Of a stretch of 64,000 nucleotides of DNA, positions 1 through 9,286 are shown one piece after another. Numbering within the stretch: the first letter of the stretch is position 1; the number at the start of each line of letters is the position of its first letter. The stretch lies in contig NZ_LFML01000051.1 in NCBI RefSeq assembly GCF_001044425.1, forward strand, positions 1 to 64,000, read 5' to 3'. The notes below the pieces were generated by a model. The model made no database searches, was not told the DNA's origin, and was given only the letters and a program-made list of their open reading frames with translations. The DNA comes from Streptomyces roseus (lineage in GTDB: Bacteria; Actinomycetota; Actinomycetes; Streptomycetales; Streptomycetaceae). The position numbers were made by a program, and so were the translations under genes.

Positions 1-1
1 C

Positions 2-1180
2 CTCCCGCCGCCCGTCGACCCGTTGTGGGACCTCACCGAGGCGTACGGCGCCGACGCCCGGCCCGAGCGCCTGAACCTGGTGCTGGGCGTCTACCGGGAC
101 CAGACCGGCGGCACCCCGGTCATGGCGGCGGTGCGCGAGGCCGAGATACGGCTGGCGGAGCGCTCCGCCTCCAAGGAGTACCGGGGGCTCTCCGGCAACA
201 CGGCCTTCAACCGGGCGATGCTGTCCATGGTCCTGGGCTCCGGCGGCGCCGCCGAGCGGGCCGTCGCCGTCCAGACCGTCGCGGGCAGCGGCGCGCTGCG
301 GCTCCTGGCCGATCTGATCTGCCGGACCCGGCCGGGCACCACGGTGTGGATCAGCGACCCGGCGTACGTCAACCACCGGCCCATCCTGGAGGCCGCCGGG
401 CTGACGGTGCGCACCTACGGCTGGCTGGACGCCGAGGGCCGCTTCGACACGGAGGGCATGCTGCGCGACCTCGGGCGGGCGCGGCGCGACGACGTCGTCC
501 TGCTCCAGGGCTGCTGCCACAACCCGACCGGCGTCGACCCGACCGCGCAGGCCTGGGAGGCGGTGGCCGAACTCGCTTCGGAGCACGGCTGGGTGCCCTT
601 CGTGGACCTCGCGTACCACGGGCTCGGCGACGGCCTGGAGGCCGATCTGGCGGCCACGCGCCTGTTCGCGGAGCGGGTGCCCGAGATGCTCGTCGCCGTC
701 AGCTGCTCGAAGAACTTCGGGCTGTACAGCGACCGGACCGGCTGCGCCGTCGTCCTCGGGGCCTCGCGTCAGTCGCTGCGGCACGTGGAGACGGCGCTGC
801 AGAACGCGGCGCGCACCCTCTACTCGATGCCGCCCGAGCACGGGGCCGCGGTGGTGACGGCGATCCTCGAGGACGACGGGCTGCGGGACCTGTGGCGCGC
901 CGAGCTGGACGGGATGCGGGCCCGGATCGAGGACAACCGGCGCGGGCTGACCGCGGAGCTGACCGCGCTCGGCCGGGGAGAACAGGCCGACGTACTGGCG
1001 CGGCAGAAGGGGATGTTCTCGATGCTGCCGCTCACCCCGCGCCAGATGCTGCGGCTGCGCAGCCGCTTCGCCATCTACGGGACGACGGCCGGGCGCATCA
1101 ACATCGCGGGGATCCCCGCGCACCGGATCCCCTGCCTCGCCCAGGGCGTCGCGGCGGTGCTCGGCGAGGGGACCGGGTAA
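2..1180 (+). CDS. Aspartate/aromatic amino acid aminotransferase (5'-truncated)
   Basis: This is a PLP-dependent class I aminotransferase of the AspC/TyrB type, which moves amino groups between an acidic or aromatic amino acid and a 2-oxo acid in the cytosol. The reading frame is open from base 2, so the true start lies before the window; the TTG at 23 is an internal codon. Family hallmarks are CCHNPTG, the PLP-lysine motif SCSKNFGLY with its lysine codon at 710-712, and a C-terminal RINIAGI segment carrying the substrate-carboxylate arginine. Substrate preference cannot be read from the sequence. It ends in TAA, and nothing nearby indicates a specific pathway. Confidence 0.9.
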   Translation, partial: LPPPVDPLWDLTEAYGADARPERLNLVLGVYRDQTGGTPVMAAVREAEIRLAERSASKEYRGLSGNTAFNRAMLSMVLGSGGAAERAVAVQTVAGSGALRLLADLICRTRPGTTVWISDPAYVNHRPILEAAGLTVRTYGWLDAEGRFDTEGMLRDLGRARRDDVVLLQGCCHNPTGVDPTAQAWEAVAELASEHGWVPFVDLAYHGLGDGLEADLAATRLFAERVPEMLVAVSCSKNFGLYSDRTGCAVVLGASRQSLRHVETALQNAARTLYSMPPEHGAAVVTAILEDDGLRDLWRAELDGMRARIEDNRRGLTAELTALGRGEQADVLARQKGMFSMLPLTPRQMLRLRSRFAIYGTTAGRINIAGIPAHRIPCLAQGVAAVLGEGTG

Positions 1181-1257
1181 CCGGGCCGGGGCCCTCCCCC
1201 GGATCGCGGCCCTCCTCCGGACCGCGCCGCTCCCCCGGACCACCCCGGCCCAGCACC

Positions 1258-1275
1258 TGACCTTCCATCAGGTCA
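1258..1275. terminator. Short inverted repeat after the aminotransferase gene
   Basis: TGACCT and AGGTCA form a perfect 6-bp inverted repeat around a 6-nt centre. It lies 77 bp past the aminotransferase stop and just before the promoter of the next gene. It could be a weak terminator or an operator half-site pair. There is no T-tract, so the assignment is uncertain. Confidence 0.3.
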
Positions 1276-1289
1276 TCCGTCCCGGACCC

Positions 1290-1318
1290 TTGACTCTGTT
1301 ACCGCCGGTAGCCATTCT
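1290..1318 (+). promoter_or_regulatory. Candidate promoter with palindromic operator in the spacer
   Basis: TTGACT (1290-1295) and CATTCT (1313-1318) are spaced by 17 bp and resemble a housekeeping sigma promoter. The spacer holds GTTAC-CGCCG-GTAGC (1298-1312), whose core TACCGCCGGTA is a perfect dyad. A repressor bound there would block polymerase. A related GTTAC-N5-GTAAC dyad occurs at 27566-27580. The regulator is unknown; the TetR genes at 3591 and 27728 are candidates. Confidence 0.55.
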
Positions 1319-1409
1319 CGTCACACTGCCTGCGCGGGACATGACAATCAGCCGGCTCCCTCAGACGGTCTGCGTCCTCGACCGCGCCATCCGCCGACCG
1401 ATGACGTGA

Positions 1410-3482
1410 GTGATGACCATGACCCGAGTCCCGCACCGAAGGCGCAGGCCCCTCGCGCTGCTCGCCCTCCTCCTCGCCATGGTGGCCATGGCCCTCGGCC
1501 CCGCGCCCGGCGCGGCCGCCGAGGCCGATGCCGGCTGGTGGAACCCCACCGCGCGGCCCGCGCCCGACTCCCAGATCAACGTCACGGGCGAGCCGTTCAA
1601 GGGCACCGACGCCAAGGGACAGGTCCGGGGCTTCGTCGACGCCCACGACCACATCATGTCCAACGAGGGCTTCGGCGGCCGGCTCATCTGCGGCAAGGCC
1701 TTCTCCGACCAGGGCGTGGCCGACGCCCTCAAGGACTGCCCCGAGCACTACCCCGACGGCTCCCTCGCGATCTTCGACTTCATCACCAAGGGCGGGGACG
1801 GCAAGCACGACCCCAACGGCTGGCCGACGTTCAAGGACTGGCCCGCCCACGACTCCCTGACCCACCAGCAGAACTACTACGCCTGGATCGAGCGCGCCTG
1901 GCGCGGCGGCCAGCGCGTCCTCGTCAACGACCTCGTCACCAACGGGGTGATCTGCTCGGTCTACTTCTTCAAGGACCGCGGCTGCGACGAGATGACCGCC
2001 ATCCGCCTGGAGGCGCAGAAGACGTACGACATGCAGGCGTTCATCGACAAGATGTACGGCGGCCCGGGCAAGGGATGGTTCCGGATCGTCACCGACTCCG
2101 CGCAGGCGCGCGACGTCATCCGGCAGGGCAAGCTGGCCGTGGTGCTCGGGGTCGAGACCTCCGAGCCCTTCGGCTGCAAGCAGATCCTGGACGTCTCCCA
2201 GTGCAGCAAGGAGGACGTCGACCGCGGCCTCGACGAGCTGTACCGACTCGGCGTGCGCAGCATGTTCCTCTGCCACAAGTTCGACAACGCCCTGTGCGGG
2301 GTCCGCTTCGACGAGGGCGCGCTCGGCACGGCGATCAACGTCGGACAGTTCCTGTCCACCGGCACCTTCTGGAAGACCGAGAAGTGCAGCGGCCCGCAGC
2401 ACGACAACCCGATCGGCCTGGCGCCCGCGCCGGGGGCGCAGAAGGAGCTGCCGGCCGGGGTGGCGGTCCCCTCGTACGCGGCCGACGCGCAGTGCAACTC
2501 CCGCGGTCTCACCGACCTCGGCGAGTACGCCGTGCGCGGCATGATGAAACGCAAGATGATGCTCGAGGTCGACCACATGAGCGTCAAGGCGGCCGGCCGG
2601 GCCTTCGACATCCTCGAATCCGAGTCCTACCCGGGCGTGATCTCCTCGCACAGCTGGATGGACCTGGGCTGGACCGAGCGCCTCTACAAGCTGGGCGGGT
2701 TCGCCGCCCAGTACATGAACGGGGCCGAGGGCTTCAGCGGCGAGGCCGCCCGTACGAAGGCGCTGCGCGAGAAGTACCAGGTCGGCTACGGGTACGGCAC
2801 CGACATGAACGGGGTCGGCGGCTGGCCGGGTCCGCGCGGCGCCGACACCCCGAACCCGGTGAAGTACCCGTTCCGCAGCGCCGACGGCGGCTCCGTCATC
2901 GACCGGCAGACCACGGGGCAGCGCACCTGGGACCTCAACACCGACGGCGCCGCCCACTACGGCCTGGTCCCCGACTGGATCGAGGACATCCGGCTCGTCG
3001 GCGGACAGGGCGTGGTGGACGACCTCTTCAAGGGCGCCGAGTCCTACCTGCACACCTGGGGGGCGTCCGAGCAGCACAAGGCGGGCGTCAACCTCGCCGC
3101 GGGCGCTCCCGCCTCGGCCAGCTCCGCCGAGTGGAACCCCTTCGTCAGCTACGCGCCCGGCAAGGCCGTCGACGGTGACAAGGGATCCCGCTGGGCGAGC
3201 GACTGGAGCGACGACCAGTGGCTGCGGATCGACCTCGGCTCCCCCGCGACCGTCAGGCGCGTCACCCTCGACTGGGAGCGCGCGTACGGGAGGTCGTACC
3301 GGATCGAGGTTTCCTCCGACGACGTGAACTGGCAGACCGTCTGGTCCACGACCACCGGTGACGGCGGGCTGGACACGGCGCAGTTCGCCGGGGTGCCCGC
3401 CCGCTACGTACGCGTCCACGGCGTGGGCCGCGGCACGCAGTGGGGCTACTCCCTGCACGAGGTCGGCGTCTACGGCAGCTGA
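1410..3482 (+). CDS. Secreted membrane-dipeptidase-like metallohydrolase with C-terminal F5/8 type C domain
   Basis: This 690-residue exported protein starts with GTG; nearby ATGs at 1413 and 1419 are alternatives. A basic, hydrophobic signal segment spans about residues 7-37. The catalytic part carries FVDAHDH (metal-type His at 79 and 81) and later EVDHMS and VISSHS segments, which recall amidohydrolase-fold M19 renal dipeptidases. The last 135 residues or so, from about ASASSAEWN, form a discoidin (F5/8C) domain of the kind that binds carbohydrate or cell surfaces. The natural substrate is unknown. A promoter with an embedded dyad lies upstream and a hairpin terminator downstream, so it is probably transcribed alone. 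Confidence 0.75.
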   Translation: MMTMTRVPHRRRRPLALLALLLAMVAMALGPAPGAAAEADAGWWNPTARPAPDSQINVTGEPFKGTDAKGQVRGFVDAHDHIMSNEGFGGRLICGKAFSDQGVADALKDCPEHYPDGSLAIFDFITKGGDGKHDPNGWPTFKDWPAHDSLTHQQNYYAWIERAWRGGQRVLVNDLVTNGVICSVYFFKDRGCDEMTAIRLEAQKTYDMQAFIDKMYGGPGKGWFRIVTDSAQARDVIRQGKLAVVLGVETSEPFGCKQILDVSQCSKEDVDRGLDELYRLGVRSMFLCHKFDNALCGVRFDEGALGTAINVGQFLSTGTFWKTEKCSGPQHDNPIGLAPAPGAQKELPAGVAVPSYAADAQCNSRGLTDLGEYAVRGMMKRKMMLEVDHMSVKAAGRAFDILESESYPGVISSHSWMDLGWTERLYKLGGFAAQYMNGAEGFSGEAARTKALREKYQVGYGYGTDMNGVGGWPGPRGADTPNPVKYPFRSADGGSVIDRQTTGQRTWDLNTDGAAHYGLVPDWIEDIRLVGGQGVVDDLFKGAESYLHTWGASEQHKAGVNLAAGAPASASSAEWNPFVSYAPGKAVDGDKGSRWASDWSDDQWLRIDLGSPATVRRVTLDWERAYGRSYRIEVSSDDVNWQTVWSTTTGDGGLDTAQFAGVPARYVRVHGVGRGTQWGYSLHEVGVYGS

Positions 3483-3502
3483 CGGCCCGCAGCGGCTCCC
3501 GC

Positions 3503-3551
3503 AGGCCGGGGCCGGGAGGATCGGCTCGTCCGATCCCTCCGGTCCCGGCCT
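3503..3551 (+). terminator. Long hairpin terminator
   Basis: A 22-nt arm (3503-3524) pairs with 3530-3551 around the loop CTCGT, with about three mismatches or wobbles. There is no U-run, as is common in Streptomyces. It lies 20 bp after the dipeptidase-like gene and before the TetR gene, so it should separate the two transcripts. Confidence 0.7.
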
Positions 3552-3590
3552 CGGCCGTCTGTCCGCCCGTACGAAGGGAACCGATTCCGC

Positions 3591-4235
3591 ATGGCACGGA
3601 TGCCGTTGGCGCAGCGGCGCAGGCAGCTCACCGAGGCGGCGATCCGCGCGATGGCCCGCGACGGCGTCCCCCGGACGACGACCCGGTCGATCGCCGCCGA
3701 GGCGGGCGTCTCGCTGAGCGTCTTCCACTACTGCTTCGACTCGAAGCAGGCGCTGCTCGAAGCGGTCATAGAGACGATCACCGAGCACTATCTGACCGTG
3801 GTCAAGGAGGCGATCCGGCCGCGCACCACCCTCCGCGAGACCGTGCGGGCCGGCTTCCAGGCCTACTGGGACCACGTCCGGACCCACCCGGCCGAGCACA
3901 TGCTCACGTACGAACTCACCCAGTACGCCCTGCGCGAGCCCGGGTTCGAGCACCTGGCGCGGCGCCAGCACGAGCTGTACTGCGCCACCTACGCGGAGCT
4001 GCTCGAACAGGTCTGCCTCCGCATGGAGACCGGACTGCGCGTTCCCGTCCCCGTGCTGGCCCGCTATCTGGCGGCCATGACGGACGGCCTGACCCTGAAC
4101 TTCCTCGTCCTCGGCGACACGGCCGCGGCGGCGGCGATCCTCGACATGGTCTCCGACCACGTGGCCGGTCTCGTCCAGGAAGTGCCGCTGCCGTCCTCCC
4201 CCGGCCCGCCGCTCCTGGGGCCCGCGCTCCCCTGA
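3591..4235 (+). CDS. TetR/AcrR family transcriptional regulator
   Basis: The product is a 214-residue one-component repressor-type regulator. Residues about 8-55 form the TetR helix-turn-helix, with RSIAAEAGVSLSVFHYCF as the recognition region. The remaining helical part is a dimerisation and ligand domain of unknown specificity. The ATG at 3591 is preceded by an AAGGGAA stretch about 9 bp upstream. The gene follows the secreted hydrolase and a strong hairpin, so it probably has its own promoter. Its stop lies only 9 bp from the stop of the convergent LysR gene. Confidence 0.85.
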   Translation: MARMPLAQRRRQLTEAAIRAMARDGVPRTTTRSIAAEAGVSLSVFHYCFDSKQALLEAVIETITEHYLTVVKEAIRPRTTLRETVRAGFQAYWDHVRTHPAEHMLTYELTQYALREPGFEHLARRQHELYCATYAELLEQVCLRMETGLRVPVPVLARYLAAMTDGLTLNFLVLGDTAAAAAILDMVSDHVAGLVQEVPLPSSPGPPLLGPALP

Positions 4236-4244
4236 GGCACGTGC

Positions 4245-5204
4245 TCAGCCGAGGACCGGGTGGGCCTCCGGGTGGGCGTTCCACCATGCGCGGTGGAAGG
4301 GGTTGTTGTCGACGTTGGCCAGGTACGCGCCGGCCGCGGCGCGGTAGAGGGAGTCGGCCTGTCCGGCGGAGACCGCCGAGCGGTTCCAGGCGAGCCGGAT
4401 GCGGCCCGTGATCGGGGTGCCGAGCAGCGGGCGCATCACCGTGCCCTCCACCGCGGGGGCCGTGGGCTGGGTCAGGGAGATGGCGCGGCCCGCCGCCACC
4501 AGGTCGTGGCGCATCTTGCGGTCGGTGATCCGGTGACGCAGGGAGGGGGCGAAGCCGGCCTTCGCGCAGGCCTCGACCAGTGCCTCGGGGCCGCCGTCGT
4601 CGTCCTCGACCAGGGTCATCCACTGCTCGCCGGCCAGTTCGGCGAGGTCGAGGACCTCCCGTCCCGCCAGTGGGTGCCGCGTGGACATGCGGATGCAGAA
4701 GGGCTCCTTGGGCACCAGGGTCCGGGCCAGGGCCCCCTGGGGCAGCGCGACCTCGTGGTCGTTGACCTCGCCGTAGACGATGACGTCGTACTGTCCGGCG
4801 CCGAGCATCCGTACGAGCGCGGTCACGGAGTGCTCCACGTCCACGGTCATCTCCCGCCCGGACAGGACGAGGTCCGTCCGTGCCAGCAGACCGTCGATGA
4901 GGACGAGCAGGATGCAGCCGAGCCGCAGGGGCGTGTCGGTCGCCATCGCGCGGCTCTCGGCGCCCAGGCTCTCCATCTCGGTCAGCACGCGGCGCGCCTT
5001 GGCGAGCACGAACTGGCCCAGCGGGGTGGGCTCGACGCCGCTGCGACCGCGGACGAAGAGCTCACCGCCCGTGACCCGCTCGATCCTGCGCAGCTGGGCC
5101 GAGAGCGCGGGCTGGGAAACTCCCAGCCGCCGGGCCGCACCCCCCAGACTGCCGGACTCCGCTATCTGGCACACGGCTTGCAGATGCCTCAACTCCAGCT
5201 GCAT
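4245..5204 (-). CDS. LysR family transcriptional regulator
   Basis: This 319-residue regulator has the classical LysR layout. An N-terminal winged HTH (about residues 1-60, with the SGSLGGAARRLGVSQPALS recognition segment) is followed by a two-lobed periplasmic-binding-like effector domain. LysR proteins usually act as tetramers that activate a divergently oriented gene. Here the divergent neighbour is the M4-M28 protease gene, with 143 bp between the start codons, so that gene is the first target to consider. The effector is not predictable. The start is the first ATG and has only a weak ribosome-binding site. Confidence 0.88.
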   Translation of the reverse strand: MQLELRHLQAVCQIAESGSLGGAARRLGVSQPALSAQLRRIERVTGGELFVRGRSGVEPTPLGQFVLAKARRVLTEMESLGAESRAMATDTPLRLGCILLVLIDGLLARTDLVLSGREMTVDVEHSVTALVRMLGAGQYDVIVYGEVNDHEVALPQGALARTLVPKEPFCIRMSTRHPLAGREVLDLAELAGEQWMTLVEDDDGGPEALVEACAKAGFAPSLRHRITDRKMRHDLVAAGRAISLTQPTAPAVEGTVMRPLLGTPITGRIRLAWNRSAVSAGQADSLYRAAAGAYLANVDNNPFHRAWWNAHPEAHPVLG

Positions 5205-5347
5205 TCCGGCAGCTTACGCAGCGTGACCCCACGGCACCATAACGCGGACCTTATGGGCGCAGGGATGTCCCAATCTCGCCATGTCCACGCCCATACTCGG
5301 CGCCAACACCCACCCGCAATCCCCCCACACACGATCGGAGTGGACTC

Positions 5348-8300
5348 TTGCAGCCCACCAGATGGATGGCCTCCGTGGCGGCCCTGGCGCTGACGGCCGG
5401 CCTCGCCGGCACGCTGGCCACCGCCGCGTCCGCCACGGCACAGGCCCAGCCCCCCGCGCCCTCCCCTCGGGCCACGCCCGCCGAGCGCGCGGTCGCGGCC
5501 GCCGACGCGGCGGTCCGCAGCGGCCTCGACACCCTGGTCAACTCGGCCCAGCAGCAGTACGACCGGCGCCTGGTCACCCCGTGGGTGCAGGACCTGTACT
5601 CCGTCTCCTACGAGCGCAGCTACCGCGGTCTGCCGGTCGTCGGCGGGGACGCGGTCGTCCTCGCCGACGGCGAAGGCCGCGTACGGGCCGTCCAGTCGGC
5701 CTCCGCCACGGCGATCGACGTGGCCACCACCCCCTCCGTCGGCGCGAAAGCGGCCGAGGCCACCTCGCGCGCGGAGCTGGCCAAGGTCGACAAGGTGCTC
5801 GACAGCCGGCTCGTGGTCAAGATCAAGGACGACAGGCAGGTGCTCGCCTGGGAGACCGTCCTCTCCGGCAGCACCAGGACGGCGCCCAGCAAACTGCACG
5901 TCTTCGTGGACGCCCGCACCGGCAAGGTCGTCGACCGCCACGACGAGGTCGTGGCGGGCAGCGGCACCAGCAAGTGGAACGGCCCGAACCCGCTCACCAT
6001 CGACACCACCGCCTCGGGCGGCTCCTACTCGCTGCGCGACCCGAACCGGCCCGGCCTGAGCTGCGCCGACTACGGCACCGGAAGCGTGTTCACGAAGTCC
6101 TCGGACTCCTGGGGCACGGGCAACGCGACGTCCAAGGAAACCGGCTGCACGGACCTGATGTTCGCCGCTCAGAAGCAGTGGGACATGCTGGGCCAGTGGC
6201 TGGGCCGCAACGGCGTCAGCGGCAACGGCCGCAGCTTCCCCGGCAAGGTGGGCCTGGGCGACCTGAACGCCTACTGGGACGGCAGCTCGGTCACCATCGG
6301 GCACAACAACGCCAACGAGTGGATCGCCGGGATCGACGTGGTGGGCCACGAGTACGGGCACGCCATCGACTCCAACACCCCCGGCGGCACCAGCGGCCAG
6401 GAGGCCGGGCTCGGCGAGGGCACCGGCGACATCTTCGGCGCGCTGACCGAGGTCTACGCCAACGAGCCGGCCCCGTACGACACCCCCGACTACACCGTCG
6501 GCGAGATGATCAACCTGACGGGCAACGGTCCGATCCGGAACATGTACAACCCGTCGGCCGTCAACAACGACCCGAACTGCTACAGCTCCGCGATACCCGG
6601 CACCGAGGTGCACGCGGCCGCGGGTCCCCTGAACCACTGGTTCTACCTGCTGGCCGAGGGCAGCAACCCGGGCGGCGGCAAGCCCGCCAGCCCCACCTGC
6701 AACCAGTCCACGGTCACCGGCGTGGGCGTGCAGACCGCCGGCAAGATCTTCTACGGCGGCATGCTGCTGAAGACCAGCAGCATGTCCTACAAGAAGTACC
6801 GGACGGCCACCCTCAGCGCCGCCAAGTCCCTCGACCCGGCCACCTGCAACCTCTTCACCAAGACCAAGGCCGCCTGGGACGCGATCAGCGTGCCCGCCCA
6901 GTCCGGCGACCCGACCTGCACCCCGAGCGGGCAGAACGACGACTTCTCGATGGCGCTGAACCCCGCCTCGGGCACCGTCCAGCAGGGCGCCTCGGTCACC
7001 ACCACCGTGACCACCGGCACCACCTCCGGCCAGGCCCAGCAGGTGACCCTCACGGCCACCGGCCTGCCGTCCGGGGTGAGCGCCTCCTTCAACCCGGCCA
7101 CCGTGCAGTCCGGCCAGTCCTCGACGCTGACCCTGTCCGCCACGGCCAACGCTGCGCCCGGGGCCTCCACGATCACGGTCAAGGGCCAGGGACCGGGCGT
7201 CGCGCACACCGTCGACTACGCGCTGAACGTCGGCGGCACCCAGCCCGGGAACGACCCGCCGAACATCAACGTCGCCAACGTGCAGGCGCACCTGGCCCAG
7301 CTGAACACGATCGCCTCGCAGAACGGCGGCAACCGCCGTGCGGGCAGCGCCGGTCACACCCAGTCCGTGGCGTACATCAAGGGCAAGCTGCAGGCGGCCG
7401 GCTTCACCGTCACCGAGCAGAGCTGCACCTCCTGCACCTACCCGTCCAACAACCTGATCGCGGACTGGCCCGGCGGCCCGGCCGACCAGACGGTCATGTT
7501 CGGCGCCCACCTCGACAGCGTCTCGGCGGGACCGGGCATCAACGACAACGGCTCGGGCTCCGCGACCCTGCTGGAGAACGCGCTCGTCCTCGCGCAGAAG
7601 AACCCCACCCTGACCAAGCACGTGCGCTTCGCCTGGTGGACCGACGAGGAGCAGGGCCTGAACGGCTCGGCGTTCTACGTGAGCCGGCTCAGCAGCGCCG
7701 AGAAGGCCGCGATCAAGGGCTACTACAACTTCGACATGGTCGGCTCGCCCAACGGCGGCTACTTCATCAACAACCTCAACTCGGCCACGGCCGCGCCGCT
7801 GAAGGCGTACTGGGCCTCGCTGAACCTCGCCCCCGAGGAGAACACCGAGGGCCAGGGCCGCAGTGACGACTACTCGTTCCAGCAGGGCGGCATCCCGACG
7901 TCCGGCTACGCGGCCGGCGCCAGCGCCCGCAAGACCTCGGCGCAGGCCACCAAGTGGGGCGGGACCGCGAACGCGGCGTACGACTCCTGCTACCACAGCT
8001 CCTGCGACACGGCGAACAACATCAACGCGACGGTGCTGGACCGCAGCGCCGACGGCGTCGCCTACGCGATCTGGAAGCAGGCCGTGGGCGGCGACACCCC
8101 GGCGCAGGACTTCTCCATCGCCACCTCCCCGACCGCCGGCTCCGCCACCCCGGGCACCAGCGTCACCTCCGCGGTGAACACCACCACCGTGAGCGGCAGC
8201 CCGCAGACGCTCGCCCTGTCGGTGTCCGGCGCCCCGTCCGGGGTGACCGCGACGCTCAGCCCCGCCTCCGTGCAATCCGGTGGTTCCTCGACGCTCACCG

Positions 8301-8866
8301 TGCAGGTCGGCGCGGCCACCGCGGCCGGCACCTACACCCTGACCGTCACCGGCACCGGCACGGTCGCCCACAGCACCACCTACACCCTCACAGTCGGCGG
8401 CGGCGGGGGCACCTGCACCCCGAAGCAGGTCGTGGTCAACGGCGGCTTCGAGAACGGCAGCAGCCCGTGGACCGCCACCACCGGGGTCGTCACCAACCAG
8501 TCCGGCCAGATCTCGCACAGCGGCGCGTACATGGCGTGGCTGAACGGGTACGGCGCCTCCCACACCGACAGCGCCTCGCAGTCTCTGTCGCTCCCGGCCG
8601 GCTGCGCCACGGCCAGGCTCGCCTTCTACCTCCACATCGACACCGACGAGAACGAGAGCGTGGTCTACGACCGGTTCACCGTCTCGGTCGGCGGCCAGAC
8701 CCTGGAGACCCTGTCCAACCTGGACGCGGCCCCGGGCTACGTGCTCAAGAGCTACGACGTGTCCCGGTTCGCCGGCCAGACCGTCACCCTGCAGTTCCAG
8801 GGCGTGGAGGACCAGTCCCTCCAGACCTCCTTCGTCGTGGACGACGTCACCCTCCAGGCGAGCTGA
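5348..8866 (+). CDS. Secreted double zinc peptidase: M4 (thermolysin-like) fused to M28 aminopeptidase
   Basis: TTG at 5348 is chosen because GGAG ends 7 bp upstream and this start gives an arginine before the signal hydrophobic stretch; ATG 5366 is the alternative. Domains in order are a signal peptide (about 1-33), an FTP-type propeptide, and an M4 catalytic domain with HEYGH (His334 and His338), Glu357 in GEGTGDIFG and a later [13 protein letters not shown]. Next come a beta-sandwich repeat, an M28 domain (from about residue 637) with GAHLD, NDNGSGS, TDEEQG and NFDMVG zinc-site motifs, a second copy of the beta-sandwich repeat, and a C-terminal jelly-roll-like domain. At 1172 residues it is far longer than single M4 or M28 enzymes. 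It should pair endo- and exoproteolysis outside the cell. Confidence 0.9.
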   Translation: MQPTRWMASVAALALTAGLAGTLATAASATAQAQPPAPSPRATPAERAVAAADAAVRSGLDTLVNSAQQQYDRRLVTPWVQDLYSVSYERSYRGLPVVGGDAVVLADGEGRVRAVQSASATAIDVATTPSVGAKAAEATSRAELAKVDKVLDSRLVVKIKDDRQVLAWETVLSGSTRTAPSKLHVFVDARTGKVVDRHDEVVAGSGTSKWNGPNPLTIDTTASGGSYSLRDPNRPGLSCADYGTGSVFTKSSDSWGTGNATSKETGCTDLMFAAQKQWDMLGQWLGRNGVSGNGRSFPGKVGLGDLNAYWDGSSVTIGHNNANEWIAGIDVVGHEYGHAIDSNTPGGTSGQEAGLGEGTGDIFGALTEVYANEPAPYDTPDYTVGEMINLTGNGPIRNMYNPSAVNNDPNCYSSAIPGTEVHAAAGPLNHWFYLLAEGSNPGGGKPASPTCNQSTVTGVGVQTAGKIFYGGMLLKTSSMSYKKYRTATLSAAKSLDPATCNLFTKTKAAWDAISVPAQSGDPTCTPSGQNDDFSMALNPASGTVQQGASVTTTVTTGTTSGQAQQVTLTATGLPSGVSASFNPATVQSGQSSTLTLSATANAAPGASTITVKGQGPGVAHTVDYALNVGGTQPGNDPPNINVANVQAHLAQLNTIASQNGGNRRAGSAGHTQSVAYIKGKLQAAGFTVTEQSCTSCTYPSNNLIADWPGGPADQTVMFGAHLDSVSAGPGINDNGSGSATLLENALVLAQKNPTLTKHVRFAWWTDEEQGLNGSAFYVSRLSSAEKAAIKGYYNFDMVGSPNGGYFINNLNSATAAPLKAYWASLNLAPEENTEGQGRSDDYSFQQGGIPTSGYAAGASARKTSAQATKWGGTANAAYDSCYHSSCDTANNINATVLDRSADGVAYAIWKQAVGGDTPAQDFSIATSPTAGSATPGTSVTSAVNTTTVSGSPQTLALSVSGAPSGVTATLSPASVQSGGSSTLTVQVGAATAAGTYTLTVTGTGTVAHSTTYTLTVGGGGGTCTPKQVVVNGGFENGSSPWTATTGVVTNQSGQISHSGAYMAWLNGYGASHTDSASQSLSLPAGCATARLAFYLHIDTDENESVVYDRFTVSVGGQTLETLSNLDAAPGYVLKSYDVSRFAGQTVTLQFQGVEDQSLQTSFVVDDVTLQAS

Positions 8867-8876
8867 CCCCGCCCGG

Positions 8877-8906
8877 TGTCCCCGCGTCAGTAACGGCGCG
8901 GGGACA
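8877..8906. terminator. Bidirectional hairpin terminator
   Basis: TGTCCCCGCG (8877-8886) and CGCGGGGACA (8897-8906) form a perfect 10-bp stem with a 10-nt loop. It lies between the convergent protease gene and the small minus-strand gene, whose stop codon is in the loop. It can serve both transcripts. Confidence 0.75.
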
Positions 8907-9165
8907 TCACCTGCGGCACGGCGTCCGGGGCCTCCAGGAGGCAGCGCGGGACGCCGGGGCCGGGGGTCGCCCGTACGGACACGGCCGTCGGCGGATCGGT
9001 CGGGAGTTCCACCTGCACGGTGACGGGCCGGTCGTGGTGCGTGGTGCCGTGGCCCGTCTCCTTGCCGTCGACCAGGATCTCCACCTCGACGCGGCGGCCG
9101 GTCTCGACGGTCGCGCTGACGGAGTGCCCCGCGTGATCGATGTGGAAGTGATGGCGTCGTCTCAT
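8887..9165 (-). CDS. Small hypothetical protein, 92 residues
   Basis: I do not recognise this protein. It starts with an Arg/His-rich segment (MRRRHHFHIDHAGH) and is followed by alternating hydrophobic residues suggesting a beta-rich fold. There is no signal peptide or membrane segment. A strong ribosome-binding site, GGAGG at 9172-9176, precedes the ATG by 6 bp, which supports it as a real gene. It is convergent with the M4-M28 gene and shares its terminator. The histidines at the N terminus could bind metal, but that is only a guess. Confidence 0.6.
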   Translation of the reverse strand: MRRRHHFHIDHAGHSVSATVETGRRVEVEILVDGKETGHGTTHHDRPVTVQVELPTDPPTAVSVRATPGPGVPRCLLEAPDAVPQVMSPRRY

Positions 9166-9286
9166 GGGATCGCCTCCGTCGGGGCACTCCTGACCATCCC
9201 CCCGTCCCCAGCGTAGCCGCGCCCGCCGGGGGCGGCAGGTCGGGAGCGTTTTGGTCCCGGGGGCGGATCCTCAATACGATCCGGCG

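Noticed and set aside
1299-4160. Minus-strand open frame of 953 codons
   Set aside because: It lies antisense to the secreted hydrolase and TetR genes and has low-complexity composition.
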